NCBI RefSeq assembly: GCF_943734655.1
Contig: NC_071354.1
Coordinates: 42,509,744-42,573,743, forward strand
Source of the DNA: Sabethes cyaneus
Lineage: Eukaryota; Arthropoda; Insecta; Diptera; Culicidae
Direction: 5' to 3'
Length of the DNA: 64,000 bases
Position numbers and translations under genes: made by a program. The notes beneath the pieces were generated by a model. It ran no database searches and was not told the DNA's origin. It saw only the letters and a list, made by a program, of their open reading frames with translations. Position 1 is the first letter of the stretch. Each line of letters opens with the position of its first letter. This document shows positions 10,210 through 21,654 of this stretch, piece after piece.

Positions 10210-11930
10210 TTAAATGCTATTCATCACAGCAAAGTACGAATATGACGTTTTTAAAATCTGCAAAAGCAGCAATTTGTTATGATCGCATAAATTTTCTGGT
10301 CTAAGCTTACCCATAAGAAAGTCGAGAATGATAGCGAAAACTTGAAAATGAAACCTGGTTCAACCTCAATGCGTTTGTGTACTCTAAAGAAAAGAAACGT
10401 TAACGAGTTTGGCTAAAAATACTGATCAACTAATCATACCTTGAAAGAAAAATCAAGAATGCTTTGGATGTCTCTAGGTTAAAACTGTTGTAATTACTGA
10501 ACGTTGCTTTACGGGTTAACTTCTCACTCTACATAAAAAAGAGAAAAAATATGAACAATCGATTTTTCATTGTTAATAATAATTGCATTTCACCGCATCA
10601 GAAACGTCATTTCCAACTAGACAATACTGAAAAATTTGCCATATTATAGCCGACAGATACAGCAGCATAGAAAATGTGCCCACAAAATCATTGCCTTCAA
10701 CTACCGTGAAAGCAGTCATACAAATAATAATAACCGAAGCGATCACCTGAGCAAATATAGAGATACTAAAAATGTCTATTATTTCCCGTTGAAATCTACC
10801 AATATCAGTTACATAGTTATAACGGTTTTCTGATAAATGTAGTATAAATACCTTACTAAGTCTTTATGAAACAGCACGAGTTCGACTAAGTCACCGTATG
10901 AATTTCCATTTAGCGCGGATAGATCAATAATATCTTTTCTTTTCTCTCGCATATCTAGACATAAATCACATAGGTTTTTAACACAGAAACCTACGTTTGA
11001 ACTACTTTGAATGCCCAGACCGGATGGTTGGTATCCTGTCTACAATTAAAAAAGTAATACTTTCTTTCTCGGCGTTAGAAATATCTCGTAAACTACCACG
11101 ATTCGACATACCTTGCTCAGCAATAGTCCGAGGCGTTCAAGTTGCCCGTGAAGTTGGGCCAATAATCCAGTTACCAACGTATCGGTTGAGATATTGTAAA
11201 CAGCACTTAACGCAATTCCGAATATTTGGTATAACCATAGCATTGCATAAACGGTTGATGAATTCTGCTGATCAAATGGGTACCAAGCTGGAAGCGGCAA
11301 TGTTCCATCTGCCATTATCAGTGGTCGAATGCCCCAGAAAAAGATCGCTCCGACGGACACCACTAACAGAAATATTCCAAGGAACCAAGTTTTCGTCATG
11401 TCCTCTTTGACCGCTCTAGTTTCCGTGAATAAATCAAGTTGCCTGAATCAAAATAATAATCCATTCACTGGCATTCAGTATGTTATACCTTCTCTCGGCT
11501 TCGCTGGTTGGATCATACAGTTTGCACATCACCTTTCGCAGACATCTTTGAATGCGATTTATGTTTGCATTGAATACCTCTAGCTTGATAATTAGAGTTA
11601 CTTGTGTCATCAACAAACACAGGGCTTCAGCAACTCCCTATGAAAAAATGGGTAAAGGTCCTCGTTTCCCCAGTAATTAGCGTTACTGACCAACAAATCA
11701 TCAACGTTCAAGATAAATACTATTTGAGTTAATGCAAAAAGATATACAAAAAATATACGCAAACACCAGCAGTAAATTAGATTGCTTCGCTTCCACGAGC
11801 TCTCTTCGGATGGCCACATTCCAACAAGCTTCAAGATTGTTAGTTGTAGTTCGAAACACTCAATACGGTTTTCAGGATTCCATTCTTTCCAGAAAAAATA
11901 TCGCTTCCCAATGGATTTTACTCTCTCCAT
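10210..11930 (-). CDS. Insect odorant receptor (7tm_6), six exons, exon 1 frame-disrupted
   Basis: Membrane receptor of olfactory neurons, expected to pair with the co-receptor Orco. Exons inferred from splice sites on the minus strand: 11930-11112, 11039-10852, 10795-10594, 10528-10440, 10383-10311, 10257-10210. Introns are 52-73 bp, GT..AG, with phases that keep the frame; total about 472 residues, slightly long for the family. Family marks: LPLPAWYPFD then a YAMLWLYQIFG helix before the large loop, QIFQYCLVGNDVSDA in exon 3, FLIFLSRVHKRIEVEPGF across exons 4-5, and the terminal ILKTSYSYFAVMNSI. Exon 1 changes frame near 11630 (one base apparently missing) and back near 11440 (one extra). 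The middle frame is clearly receptor-like, so this is either a recent pseudogene or two sequence errors. The start at 11930 is the first ATG of the frame. Confidence 0.85.
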
Positions 11931-11934
11931 GATG

Positions 11935-12340
11935 AACGGATGATTTCCCTTAGAAACACTCTATTGAGTTCTATTCCTAACCATTTCCGGTACTGTATTG
12001 AAAAGAACTTTCTTTATTTTGTCTATCCAGGCTTGGAAAATATTAGAAGGCCCGATATTGTTTTAACTTGACCCTAGATAAAAGTTTTATCAAACCCGTA
12101 GTGGTCATTAAAGGGGCGCTTGTAAGTAATAATTATGCAATACAGAATTCCTTATAGTATTCCTTTGACAGTACCCTTTGCAAAGTACTAATTATCCTTT
12201 GCATACTTATTGCTGATGATTATATCTATGACGAAGTACTAGTTAATTCTTAATGAGTCAATTGACTACGTTGTTTGAATTGACCTAGAACTTTTAGTGC
12301 AAAATTTATTGATTGTGATTAATTAATCTGAAGCCGTTTC
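11935..12340. other. Upstream flank of the odorant receptor; nothing recognised
   Basis: AT-rich sequence 5' of the receptor start codon. It should include the promoter, but I see no distinctive core element and no repeat. Confidence 0.3.
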
Positions 12341-12344
12341 CTGT

Positions 12345-13057
12345 GGATGAGCTCCTAAGCTTACGTGGCCTTGCTTATGTTAACGTTTTTTTTTCTAAAA
12401 ATTGCGAGTCCAGGGGACGCACGACCTTGCTAATAGGTAAGCATAATATAAGTTATTTTAATTATTTATTTCGTATTAGCTTATGAAGCAGCTCCTGCTA
12501 TTTAGTGAAAACTTTGGCCAATACGAGTGTTAATACTGCACATGGATACCAGAAGAAAAAATTAACTTGATTATTAGAAGCACTTATGGAAACTCAAAGG
12601 ACGTAACTCTGTTCCATTCGAGGGACTGCTGGTGAGGTTGTTCTATTTTTGCTCATATATACCACATTGCATAAATAAATTTCATGAATCGAAAAGAGGG
12701 AGGGACCATCACTTGTTTGAAGTGGTTTGCCTAGGGAGAGTGAAACAATTAATCTTGGCCCGATTAACAACACATCGTGGACAATGAGCGGTCTATTCTC
12801 CCCACCTGCTGGAGTCATTCTGCATTAAGACGGTTTATTCAACGATTGACTCTGGCGACTTAGCCGTTGGAAGGAGATTCTCTAAATGTCTGGTACGTGT
12901 AAGTGATGTTGCTTATCGACCAATTCCCTTTTGGCCCTTCATACAAAAGTTGGAAAGCATGACCAATCTCTCTTTTTGACATGATAGGCTCATTGCTATG
13001 AACGGATGTTCTGCTAAGGCAGGTGGTAGTACCATATATTCATATTCATATTCATAG
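12345..13057 (+). mobile_element. RTE-derived non-autonomous retroelement, 5' truncated
   Basis: It is homologous to the elements starting at 21894 and 29134 (shared GCTTATGAAGCA, ACTTTGGCCAATACGAGTG, GGACTGCTGGTGAG, TTTTGGCCCTTC). The 200-bp head is largely lost. The 3' end is a tail of three TATTCA-type units at 13037-13057, directly after GGCAGGTGGTAGTACCATA. It shows the normal short form of the tail that has expanded to 133 copies at 23521. Confidence 0.8.
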
Positions 13058-13059
13058 GC

Positions 13060-13740
13060 GACAGGCATTTGTTGCCAAATTCGAAATCCAACTGTAGTAA
13101 TTTTAAGTTTTATTTTTTAAAGCCTTGCTTGGTTATATCCAATAAATGTAAAAACTGTATGATATTTTTATGGAAAATGATCAAAATAGGGCATTTTCCG
13201 TTGACAAACTTAAAAGAGATGGGCACTTTTATCAGCCTACAGTCCGTATCTTAATTGCGTCCATGTTTTTAATTCGCTTTTGCCCATAGTGCATCGCTTC
13301 AATCGTACAGCAATTTAGTAATTTGGTTCTTTTTGGCAGGATCGCCAATGTGCACATCTCAGTAAAACTCCCTTTTCGTGGGAAGCTACCAATGTCTTTC
13401 TCTCCGATTTCGGTATACTCTCTCGAAAATTCTATAATCGGCGCATTACACTCTTCAAACAATCTTTCTATTATAGTAACAACATCAGCATAAAATTAAA
13501 ATACGAATCGGCCAGAATCAAAACTTCAATTGCAGAACTTTTTGCGTTTTCTTACGGTATGATGAGCTAAATTCACATTTATATTGCTATTTATAGCGAG
13601 CATGATTAAATACACAAGAAAATATAATAAACTCCTCAATTGTTGCGTGGTCCTTAAAAGAACCGATTGTTTGATTATCATAACTCCAGCTTGCAATAAA
13701 CTTGCACTAACGTACTTAACGTAATTTTCTTTTCGGTAAA
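13060..13740. other. AT-rich sequence, nothing recognised
   Basis: No gene, repeat family or RNA could be recognised. Open frames are short and have no family resemblance. Confidence 0.3.
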
Positions 13741-13870
13741 TTGGAGTACCGATAACCGCTAACCAGGCTCGGCTTGTTGCAACGAACCAACCGGAAAGCC
13801 ACAGCAGCTATGCGATCGACGAAGCCGTTCGTGTATAGTCATGAGTCACGATGAAATACCAGTCCAGGTG

Positions 13871-14078
13871 GCCAGCAGCAAGCGACGTGGGATAATTCTG
13901 GTCTTTTTGTTGTCATGAGCAGCACTTGCGCACTTAATTATTCCATTACGGTAGCCAGCTCCAGCTTCAATAGTTTCCTTTTCTCAGCGGCCGGTGAATA
14001 CGACTGACCAGGAACTGCACGACTCGAGTGTGACTTTCGCTTGCCCTTGATGCTTTCTCCTTTGTCGCGTCCAGACAT
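13871..14078 (-). pseudogene. Histone H2A pseudogene, copy 2
   Basis: From ATG at 14078 the minus strand reads MSGRDKGESIKGKRKSHSSR. In the next frame it continues VQFLVSRIHRPLRKGNY, and after a deletion it reads AHDNKKTRIIPRR. These are the N-tail, the first helix region and the ARDNKKTRIIPRHL block of H2A. Part of the central fold is deleted and the gene ends abruptly near 13871, so it is dead. The flank at 14079-14960 is shared with copy 1. The two copies keep different, complementary parts of the histone. Confidence 0.85.
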
Positions 14079-14960
14079 GCCACTAAGATGTTGGCAATAG
14101 CTCAGCTAGCGTTTGCATGATGCTGTTCGCTGGCTTACCTTGTGTTATGTACCAGAGCAAGCGACAAGAATCGATTCCGCCTAATTTTCGTGGTCCGTCA
14201 TTCCATCGTCTACGTTGAAGAAAATGGAGCATTTCAATTTCAGTCTAAACAAAAGAGCAAAGTTACCAGTGAGCCGTTCACCTTTTGCTGCCAAAGAAAA
14301 ACTACGCTACGTATTACTGTGGAAAACCGTTGTTTTAAGAATGAACAAATTCTTATATGAACATGCAAAAGATGTCACTAATACTGCTGCTAATATTAAT
14401 ACTGCTTATATGAAGATATAAAAGATTGTTGTTCTCCGCTGATCAAAATAAAGTTTGTTGGGCCAGCAATAATTTTTACAACAAAACATTGGGTTTAGTT
14501 TTAATGCGTTTTCCTGAGCATATGTTGCGGCCAATAGTGTTTAATTTGGTGTTTACTTGGTTTTAATGGCTATCACTTGTTCACGGCAGACTAGTTTTCA
14601 ATGAACGATTATTGAAATTAAAATTGCTGCGGCACCGCTCGTGTTGTCGTTAGTGGCACATCACAATAAGGAATTATCAAGCCAATTGGCAATCAACGAG
14701 AAAGGGTAGGATTACATTTAATTCTCTTGTAGCTTGGTTATAGTAGAATTAAATGGAATTTTCCATCAATTTTCTCGTTGGTTCCTGAATTGTCTCAAAA
14801 CTTATTCGAAAATAATTGTAAATTATTCCAACCAATCACGAAGCGAGAATTTATACCTCGACGAAGAGTTGAAAAAAACTGCTGTCTAACTCAATTTTTC
14901 AACGGCGCGCATTGAAAATCAATAGTTTTCTTTATTTTCCAATTCGATTTTCCGATCTAT
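14079..14960. repeat. Duplicated unit flanking H2A pseudogene 2
   Basis: Collinear with 7742-8830, including GATATAAAAG, GGGCCAGCA, the CCAACCAATCAC block and TCAATAGTTTTCT. A further piece of the same end recurs at 15020-15150 (CCAATCACGAAGC, CAATTTTTCAATAG, TTAATAGTTTTCTTTAT). This suggests repeated local duplication. Confidence 0.75.
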
Positions 14961-15320
14961 TGGTGTAAATAACTTGGAAATCTATTGGGAATTGACTGAA
15001 TTATAAGCAGAAAGGTGAAAACGCATTACCACTTTGATGATGCCATTTCCAACAACCAATCACGAAGCTAAGATTTTTAGATGGACAAGGCTTCATTATT
15101 CCCAATTTTTCAATAGTGCGCACTTAAAAATTAATAGTTTTCTTTATACGTGAAGATGCGGAGAAGATTTTACGATCGATTGGTGCAAAAATATTTAAAA
15201 TCGATCGGGAAACCGCTAAGTTATTACCGCTCAAAATCTTTCATTTTTCGTGACGCTCGCATTTTTCGATTTTTTGGAATGACCCCCTATACCAGCTACC
15301 TTTCTGAAAGACGTAGTCCT

Positions 15321-16386
15321 AGGTCAAAAGTAAAAAGTGAAAAGTAAAAAGTAAAAAGTAAAAAGTAAAAAGTAAAAAGTAAAAAGTAAAAAGTAAAAAG
15401 TAAAAAGTAAAAAGTAAAAAGTAAAAAGTAAAAAGTAAAAAGTAAAAAGTAAAAAGTAAAAAGTAAAAAGTAAAAAGTAAAAAGTAAAAAGTAAAAAGTA
15501 AAAAGTAAAAAGTAAAAAGTAAAAAGTAAAAAGTAAAAAGTAAAAAGTAAAAAGTAAAAAGTAAAAAGTAAAAAGTAAAAAGTAAAAAGTAAAAAGTAAA
15601 AAGTAAAAAGTAAAAAGTAAAAAGTAAAAAGTAAAAAGTAAAAAGTAAAAAGTAAAAAGTAAAAAGTAAAAAGTAAAAAGTAAAAAGTAAAAAGTAAAAA
15701 GTAAAAAGTAAAAAGTAAAAAGTAAAAAGTAAAAAGTAAAAAGTAAAAAGTAAAAAGTAAAAAGTAAAAAGTAAAAAGTAAAAAGTAAAAAGTAAAAAGT
15801 AAAAAGTAAAAAGTAAAAAGTAAAAGGTAAAAAGTAAAAAGTAAAAAGTAAAAAGTAAAAAGTAAAAAGTAAAAAGTAAAAAGTAAAAAGTAAAAAGTAA
15901 AAAGTAAAAAGTCAAAAGTAAAAAGTAAAAAGTAAAAAGTAAAAAGTAAAAAGTAAAAAGTAAAAGGTAAAAAGTAAAAAGTAAAAAGTAAAAAGTAAAA
16001 AGTAAAAAGTAAAAAGTAAAAAGTAAAAAGTAAAAAGTAAAAAGTAAAAAGTAAAAAGTAAAAAGTAAAAAGTAAAAAGTAAAAAGTAATTAGTAAAAAG
16101 TAAAAAGTAAAAAGTAAAAAGTAAAAAGTAAAAAGTAAAAAGTAAAAAGTAAAAAGTAAAAAGTAAAAAGTAAAAAGTAAAAAGTAAAAAGTAAAAAGTA
16201 AAAAGTAAAAAGTAAAAAGTAAAAAGTAAAAAGTAAAAAGTAAAAAGTAAAAAGTAAAAAGTAAAAAGTAAAAAGTAAAAAGTAAAAAGTAAAAAGTAAA
16301 AAGTAAAAAGTAAAAAGTAAAAAGTAAAAAGTAAAAAGTAAAAAGTAAAAAGTAAAAAGTAAAAAGTAAAAAGTAAAAAGTAAAAA
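15321..16386. repeat. Heptamer satellite (AAAAAGT)n, about 150 copies
   Basis: About 1,065 bp of a 7-bp unit, nearly perfect, with rare variants such as AAAAGGT (near 15826 and 15964), CAAAAGT (15911) and ATTAGT (16088). The 7-bp period gives open frames of 7 residues per 21 bases, so the 373-codon minus frame here is an artefact. Past 16386 the repeat decays to about 16620. Confidence 0.97.
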
Positions 16387-16620
16387 ATGAAAAGTGAAAG
16401 TCAAAATAGTCAGTCAAAAATCGACACTCAAAACTGAAAAGTTGAAAAATTAAAGTCAGAATTAGAAAGGAAATGGAAAATCGAAATTCGAAAGCTCAAA
16501 AATCGAAAATTGAAAGTTGAAACTCAAAAGTGGTTAGTCAAAAGTCATAAGCAAAATTGAAACATACAAAATGAAATGTAAATCGTAAAAAAGGTGAAAG
16601 GGAAAAGTAAAAAATTAAAT
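16387..16620. repeat. Decayed edge of the heptamer array
   Basis: Diverged units such as GTCAAAA, CTCAAAA, GTTGAAA and ATCGAAA follow the clean array. This gradient from perfect core to diverged edge is what unequal exchange predicts. Confidence 0.7.
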
Positions 16621-19500
16621 GGATTGAGTTAATGGTATAAGGAGTTTAAAGCCGAAAAATATTTTTTGCTGTCATTATATTTTGCCAAAATATTTTCCAT
16701 ATTAGTTTTTTCACAAAACTAGGTATATTCAGTGTAAAACTGAATTATGATTTTCAAAACATTTTGGTAAAATAATAAAGTTTTGGTTCGAGTTCTTTCT
16801 TCTTTGACTAAAAGTTGTTCAACGATTTCACGGGCGGTATCCTATGCTTATGCTTATGGTTATGCTTAAAAGTTGTTCAACGATATCTTTTTCCCTGCTT
16901 TATTTGTAAACTCGTAAACAAAATTTCACAATGCTTCAGGCTTCTTCACCTCTTTGGTAATAAAAAAAAATCTTTCATTATATCGCACCAAGAGCCCTCT
17001 CTGGTCTGACTATTTATGCTTATTCATGCAAAAATACATAAGCAATTTAGAATGTAAAGCCTTTATTTTATGATGTTGTCTATCGGACGTTGAAACAAAA
17101 AGCTACTTCTTCTAGCTTTCTACTCGTATGCTCATTATGATTAAGATTCAGCGCACATTAAATCACTTGACCAAACTCATCCACCTCAGCATAACCGTTC
17201 TCAAAGTAGGTAATTGCTCATTCTACAGTAAAAACTGGTGATTTTTTTCTCGTTCCTGTTAGTCACAACTTTATATATACCTAACCTATGTTTGTAGTCC
17301 CTCTTCTGCCATTAGATTTAAGAACAGCTCTGCTCTTAACCCTTAACCCGCCCTTCCATCATCTCGCTAGGTTTGAATTTCGGGCCACGTCAAACATAAA
17401 ACATACTGAAAGCCTTCCCGTTTACCCCGCTCTATCATTCTCGGGTACTTCCCCGTCCATAGTATACGTCCTTGCTTTCCTGTGCGGACCTACTGGAAAC
17501 AAATATGTGAAGCGATTTTACTTGTCCACGGGCAGCCAGGCATTCGCAAAGTTTTCCATCAAATGATGACGGATTTGAGTGCTTGAGACTTGAAACAAAC
17601 AAGGCGGAGAGAAAAAATGACACCGGAATAATGCCCTCATGCAGTGCAGTGCAGCAGCAGAGAAGAAGCCCAGGACGGCAGTGATGTGTGATAAAACAAC
17701 TAAACACGGACTGCATTGCAATGACGGACGTGGGCCAAATCCACCGGCCAGTGCGGGCCAGTTTGTACTCGGTTGATATGGCTTATCGAGCCACAACCAG
17801 TGTTGGTCAATTAGAATAGAGTGAATATAGAAAAAATTTCAGTAAACATTATCTGAATGATGGAACTTTGATACTAAGCCTCTCGACGTTGCAATGCAAC
17901 CGTAAATTGAACTAAATTTTGCAACGTTTCGTAGGAAAAGTAACACTACCTACAGCTCGGTGTGTTAATGTTTCGCGTTTCAGTGCTTCTTGGCCTCAAC
18001 ATCATATGGGCCAGAGAAAGAAGATAAAAAACTGACTGCTTTTTTTTGTTCGAAACTCCAACCAATCTCGAGAGCACACATACACGCACGCACACAAACA
18101 AACGAACGAACGAACGAATCGGCCGACCGTGAGGTGGAGCAGAAGAACTTCAGTGCGACTGGATGGAGTCGCTCGTTATGTATATGTACGGAGTATACCT
18201 ACATACAAACGGCACGGCGGCGGCCCGAATCGGCCGGGAAAGAAAATCAGGAATCAAACAACGCACAGCCAGCGCAAAAAAGATCCGTAGGAGAGAAGGC
18301 AGCAGCAGCAGCTCAGAAACATAAAATCATATGGATGGAATAAACAGAAAATTAATTTCTTACACACTGCTTGAGCCGATCGATGCTGCTGAGTGCTATA
18401 TAGGGATGTTTCGACACTGCGGGTGCTGTCAGTGTGCGGTGAACCGAAGGGTGGCCGGAGACGATGGCCTGCTCTCCGTCCGGCCTAAGCAACAGCAGCA
18501 GCAGCGGTCGTACATATCTCCCTTTCCAGCCTCCTTCTATTTCTCATCATCATCATCAACGTCGTCGTCGTTGCCGTCGTCATCATCATCATCATCATCA
18601 TAATCTCGCGCATTGATTCCGAATTCGGCGATCGGTGGAGAAATCACTCCAGCGGCCACGGGAGAAGCGCTCCCGGAGCTGGCGGAGCGCAGCTATAGGC
18701 CAAAGAGGTTGCTTCTCTAATTTTATGTGTACAATTTGAATAGATTAAATTAGCGCAGAGTTGGTGTTTTTTCCTCGAACTTCTACTGCGGAAGTTTCGG
18801 TGCAGCGCGACACGCGAGGTGGCAGAGGCGGAGAAAATAATTAAACCCTCATACTGTGTGATGCCTCCCAAGTTTGTTTGGGACTCCTTTCGGGTGCAGT
18901 CCAATCGTGGATGGTAGGACGAGAGCGAGTGAGAGAGGAGAAAAGGAAAAGCCGTAGCGGAAAAAGAAGAGAGCTCTGTGCGGGAGGACGAGCCAAGGTC
19001 GAAAAGTAGATACTAAATCAGGAGTTTTTTTTCTTCCTCCATTGAAGGCAACAAAAATAGCTAGATGAAGGTTAGCACGGATAGGATTTATTTTTGACCA
19101 ACAAATTTAAATGGTTTGCTGCAATTGAATGGCGAAGATTTTATTGCGATTTCTTTTATGTTTTTTTTCACGTTGAAATAAATCAAATGGATGGTGACAA
19201 AAGAAACTTATTGCAATTGAGAAAAGATTAGTTATAATGGTAGATTGGTATTGTATATGAGAATGGAAAAAATAACCTTCGCTACGAGTATAAATTGACC
19301 TGATAGTAAATGAAACTGTTAGGTTTTGATTACACATTGGTGTTGAAAATTTGGTTTGGATATAACGCATGTGTTTCATATAACAACTGATTATGGCAAA
19401 ACGGAACCTACTGAAAAATTCTTCTATAAATTCACAGTTCACAGTTCAGTTCTTCTTACAGAAAAGTGACATGACCAATAACATGAGAAAATATGTACGT
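16621..19500. other. Unassigned sequence between inverted heptamer arrays
   Basis: No gene is recognised. A GC-richer part at 17290-19010 contains short simple repeats: CAG near 17648, GAAC near 18106, GCAGCAGCAG near 18300 and 18490, and TCATCATCATCA near 18546-18602. The low density of transposons makes it a candidate for unique regulatory or untranslated exon sequence, but no start, splice or domain evidence supports a protein. Confidence 0.35.
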
Positions 19501-19514
19501 GTGTATTCTTTTTG

Positions 19515-19868
19515 CTTTTGACTTTTTACTGTTTACTGTTTACTTTTTACTGTTTACTTTTTACTTTTTACTTTTTACTTTTTACTTTTTACTTTTTACT
19601 TTTTACTTTTTACTTTTTACTTTTTACTTTTTACTTTTTACTTTTTACTTTTTACTTTTTACTTTTTACTTTTTACTTTTTACTTTTTACTTTTTACTTT
19701 TTACTTTTTACTTTTTACTTTTTACTTTTTACTTTTTACTTTTTACTTTTTACTTTTTACTTTTTACTTTTTACTTTTTACTTTTTACTTTTTACTTTTT
19801 ACTTTTTACTTTTTACTTTTTACTTTTTACTTTTTACTTTTTACATTTTACGTTTTACTTTTGACCTT
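19515..19868. repeat. Heptamer satellite (CTTTTTA)n, about 50 copies
   Basis: Same unit as 15321-16386 but on the opposite strand, so the two arrays are in inverted orientation about 3.1 kb apart. It begins with variants (CTGTTTA) and ends in ATTTTACGTTTTAC before grading into the CTTTTGA type. Confidence 0.95.
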
Positions 19869-20548
19869 TGGCTTTTAACTTTTGACTTTTGACTTTTGAC
19901 TTTGGACTTTGGACTTTGGACTTTGGACTTTTGACTTTTGACTTTTGACTTTTGACTTTGGACTTTGGACTTTGGACTTTGGACTTTGGACTTTGGACTT
20001 TGGACTTTGGACTTTGGACTTTGGACTTTGGACTTTGGACTTTGGACTTTTGACTTTTGACTTTTGACTTTTGACTTTTGACTTTTGACTTTTGGCTTTT
20101 GGCTTTTGGCTTTTGACTTTTGACTTTTGACTTTTGACTTTTGACTTTTGACTTTTGACTTTTGACTTTTGACTTTTGACTTTTGACTTTTGACTTTTGA
20201 CTTTTGACTTTTGACTTTTGACTTTTGACTTTTGACTTTTGACTTTTGACTTTTGACTTTTGACTTTTGACTTTTGACTTTTGACTTTTGACTTTTGACT
20301 TTTGACTTTTGACTTTTGACTTTTGACTTTTGACTTTTGACTTTTGACTTTTGACTTTTGACTTTTGACTTTTGACTTTTGACTTTTGACTTTTGACTTT
20401 TGACTTTTGACTTTTGACTTTTGACTTTTGACTTTTGACTTTTGACTTTTGACTTTTGACTTTTGACTTTTGATTTTTGACTTTTGACTTTCGATTTTTG
20501 ACTTTTGATTTTTCACTTTTGAATTTTGACTTTTGACTTTTGACTTTT
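19869..20548. repeat. Heptamer satellite (CTTTTGA)n with CTTTGGA blocks
   Basis: About 97 copies of a 7-bp unit. Blocks of CTTTGGA (19902-19925, 19956-20047) sit inside CTTTTGA, and there is a short CTTTTGG block near 20090-20112. Each block is homogeneous, showing local spread of single-base variants. The 213-codon minus frame is an artefact of the period. Confidence 0.95.
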
Positions 20549-20718
20549 CACCAGGGATGGTTCGATCACTTTGAGTAAACGATACATTTGACAGTACCGT
20601 CTCAGTTGAGCAAAACTTGACAAAGCTGTGTATGGGACATTTGAAGAACTAGTTATCATCTACAATTTTGCTAAATAAAGTTTTGCTGTATCTTTTGTAG
20701 TTACGGTGCTACAATGCT
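20549..20718. other. Unrelated 170 bp insert in heptamer satellite
   Basis: A non-repetitive stretch starts CCAGGGATGGTTCG and ends GGTGCTACAATG, with heptamer DNA on both sides. It may be an inserted element, but I find no clear inverted repeat or target duplication. Confidence 0.4.
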
Positions 20719-20897
20719 TTGACTTTTGACTTTTGACATTGGGCTTTGAACTTTGGACTTTCTACTTTGGATTGAGCTTTGGTTTTAGGACTTCTGACTT
20801 TGTAGCTTTCGTACTAATAATTTTTGACTACGTACTTTAGATTTTTGACTTTGTACTTTAGACTTTGGACTTTGTACTATTTAATTTGGACACAATA
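20719..20897. repeat. Diverged heptamer satellite remnant
   Basis: Units such as CTTTTGA, CTTTGGA, CTTTGTA and CTTTAGA occur with irregular spacing. The remnant is interrupted by the MITE at 20898 and resumes at 21655. Confidence 0.75.
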
Positions 20898-21646
20898 AGG
20901 CCCTTGCAAATTATTTTTAAAGTTTTTGTCACCCCTTGGAAATTGGCTTGAAAAATCGGGGGGTAAAAAAATAGTACGTAGGATATGAGTTAATTTTTTT
21001 ATAAAATCAATTGTCTATGGACTCTACAGCTTGAAAAACTCGAAAAATGAGTGTATGAGTTGAGTTAATGCTTCTAGCACGAAACAGAAATGGAAATTCG
21101 AACAATGGAAATTCAGAAAATCGGTCAGAAAACTTTTATCTCATTTTTGTCTTTTTTTCGTAGGTTTTTGTATGGAAAATAATAACATATATATTAAAAG
21201 AAGAATAGATTTGGGTTTCACGTTCAAACTGTAAGTAAAAATGCCTAAAATCCATTTTTTTGCTCGATTAAAAAAATCTCTGTTTTTTTTCGACCCCTCC
21301 CCCACCCTTCAGTGACCCAACTAGTGATGTCCGAAATTTTCAATTATTCGATTACCGATTAATCGCTTAGCGTTGTATGCACTAATCGATTAGTTCAGTA
21401 TTCATGTTAGTAGTATTCGACTACAAATATTCGAATATTTCCTTTAAAAATTCGATTAATCGGACGAATCTCAACGATTATTGAGGATTATTCGCATATT
21501 TTTTATCCCCTTTGAACTATTCGATTAAGAGATTACTCGTGCCCCCAGTATTCGATAACAAATTATTCGATTATTCCATGTTCTAATCGATTACCAAGGC
21601 CCAACACCGGAAGGACAAAAACTTTAAAAAATATTTGTAGTGGCCT
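20898..21646. mobile_element. MITE with 33-bp inverted ends, copy 1 (nested hAT-like insert)
   Basis: Inverted ends are AGGCCCTTGCAAAT.. with ..AAAGTTTTTGTC at the left and the matching AGGCCACTACAAAT.. read inward from the right. Copies of the family are at 25491 and 48181; the latter shows a 4-bp TATT target duplication. Interior is non-coding. A 276-bp insert at 21322-21597 is absent from the other copies. Confidence 0.8.
21322..21597. mobile_element. hAT-like short element nested in the MITE
   Basis: Flanked by GACCCAAC (21314-21321) and GGCCCAAC (21598-21605), which fits an 8-bp target duplication with one change. The sister MITE at 25491 has a single uninterrupted site. The insert starts TAGTGATGTCCG and is full of ATTCGATTA and ATCGATTA motifs. 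Confidence 0.65.
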
Positions 21647-21654
21647 AATTCGAA

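Noticed and set aside
7462..14078. H2A copies as functional histone genes
   Set aside because: Both have frameshifts, stops and deletions in the histone fold.
15296..16417. 373-codon minus-strand frame of repeated Leu-Leu-Phe-Thr-Phe-Tyr-Phe
   Set aside because: It follows from a 7-bp tandem repeat without stops. No other coding evidence.
19875..20516. 213-codon Lys/Ser/Gln-rich frame
   Set aside because: Artefact of the CTTTTGA/CTTTGGA heptamer array.
15321..20548. Heptamer arrays as telomeric repeats
   Set aside because: Diptera lack telomerase-type short telomere repeats, the arrays are internal and in two orientations, and transposons interrupt them.
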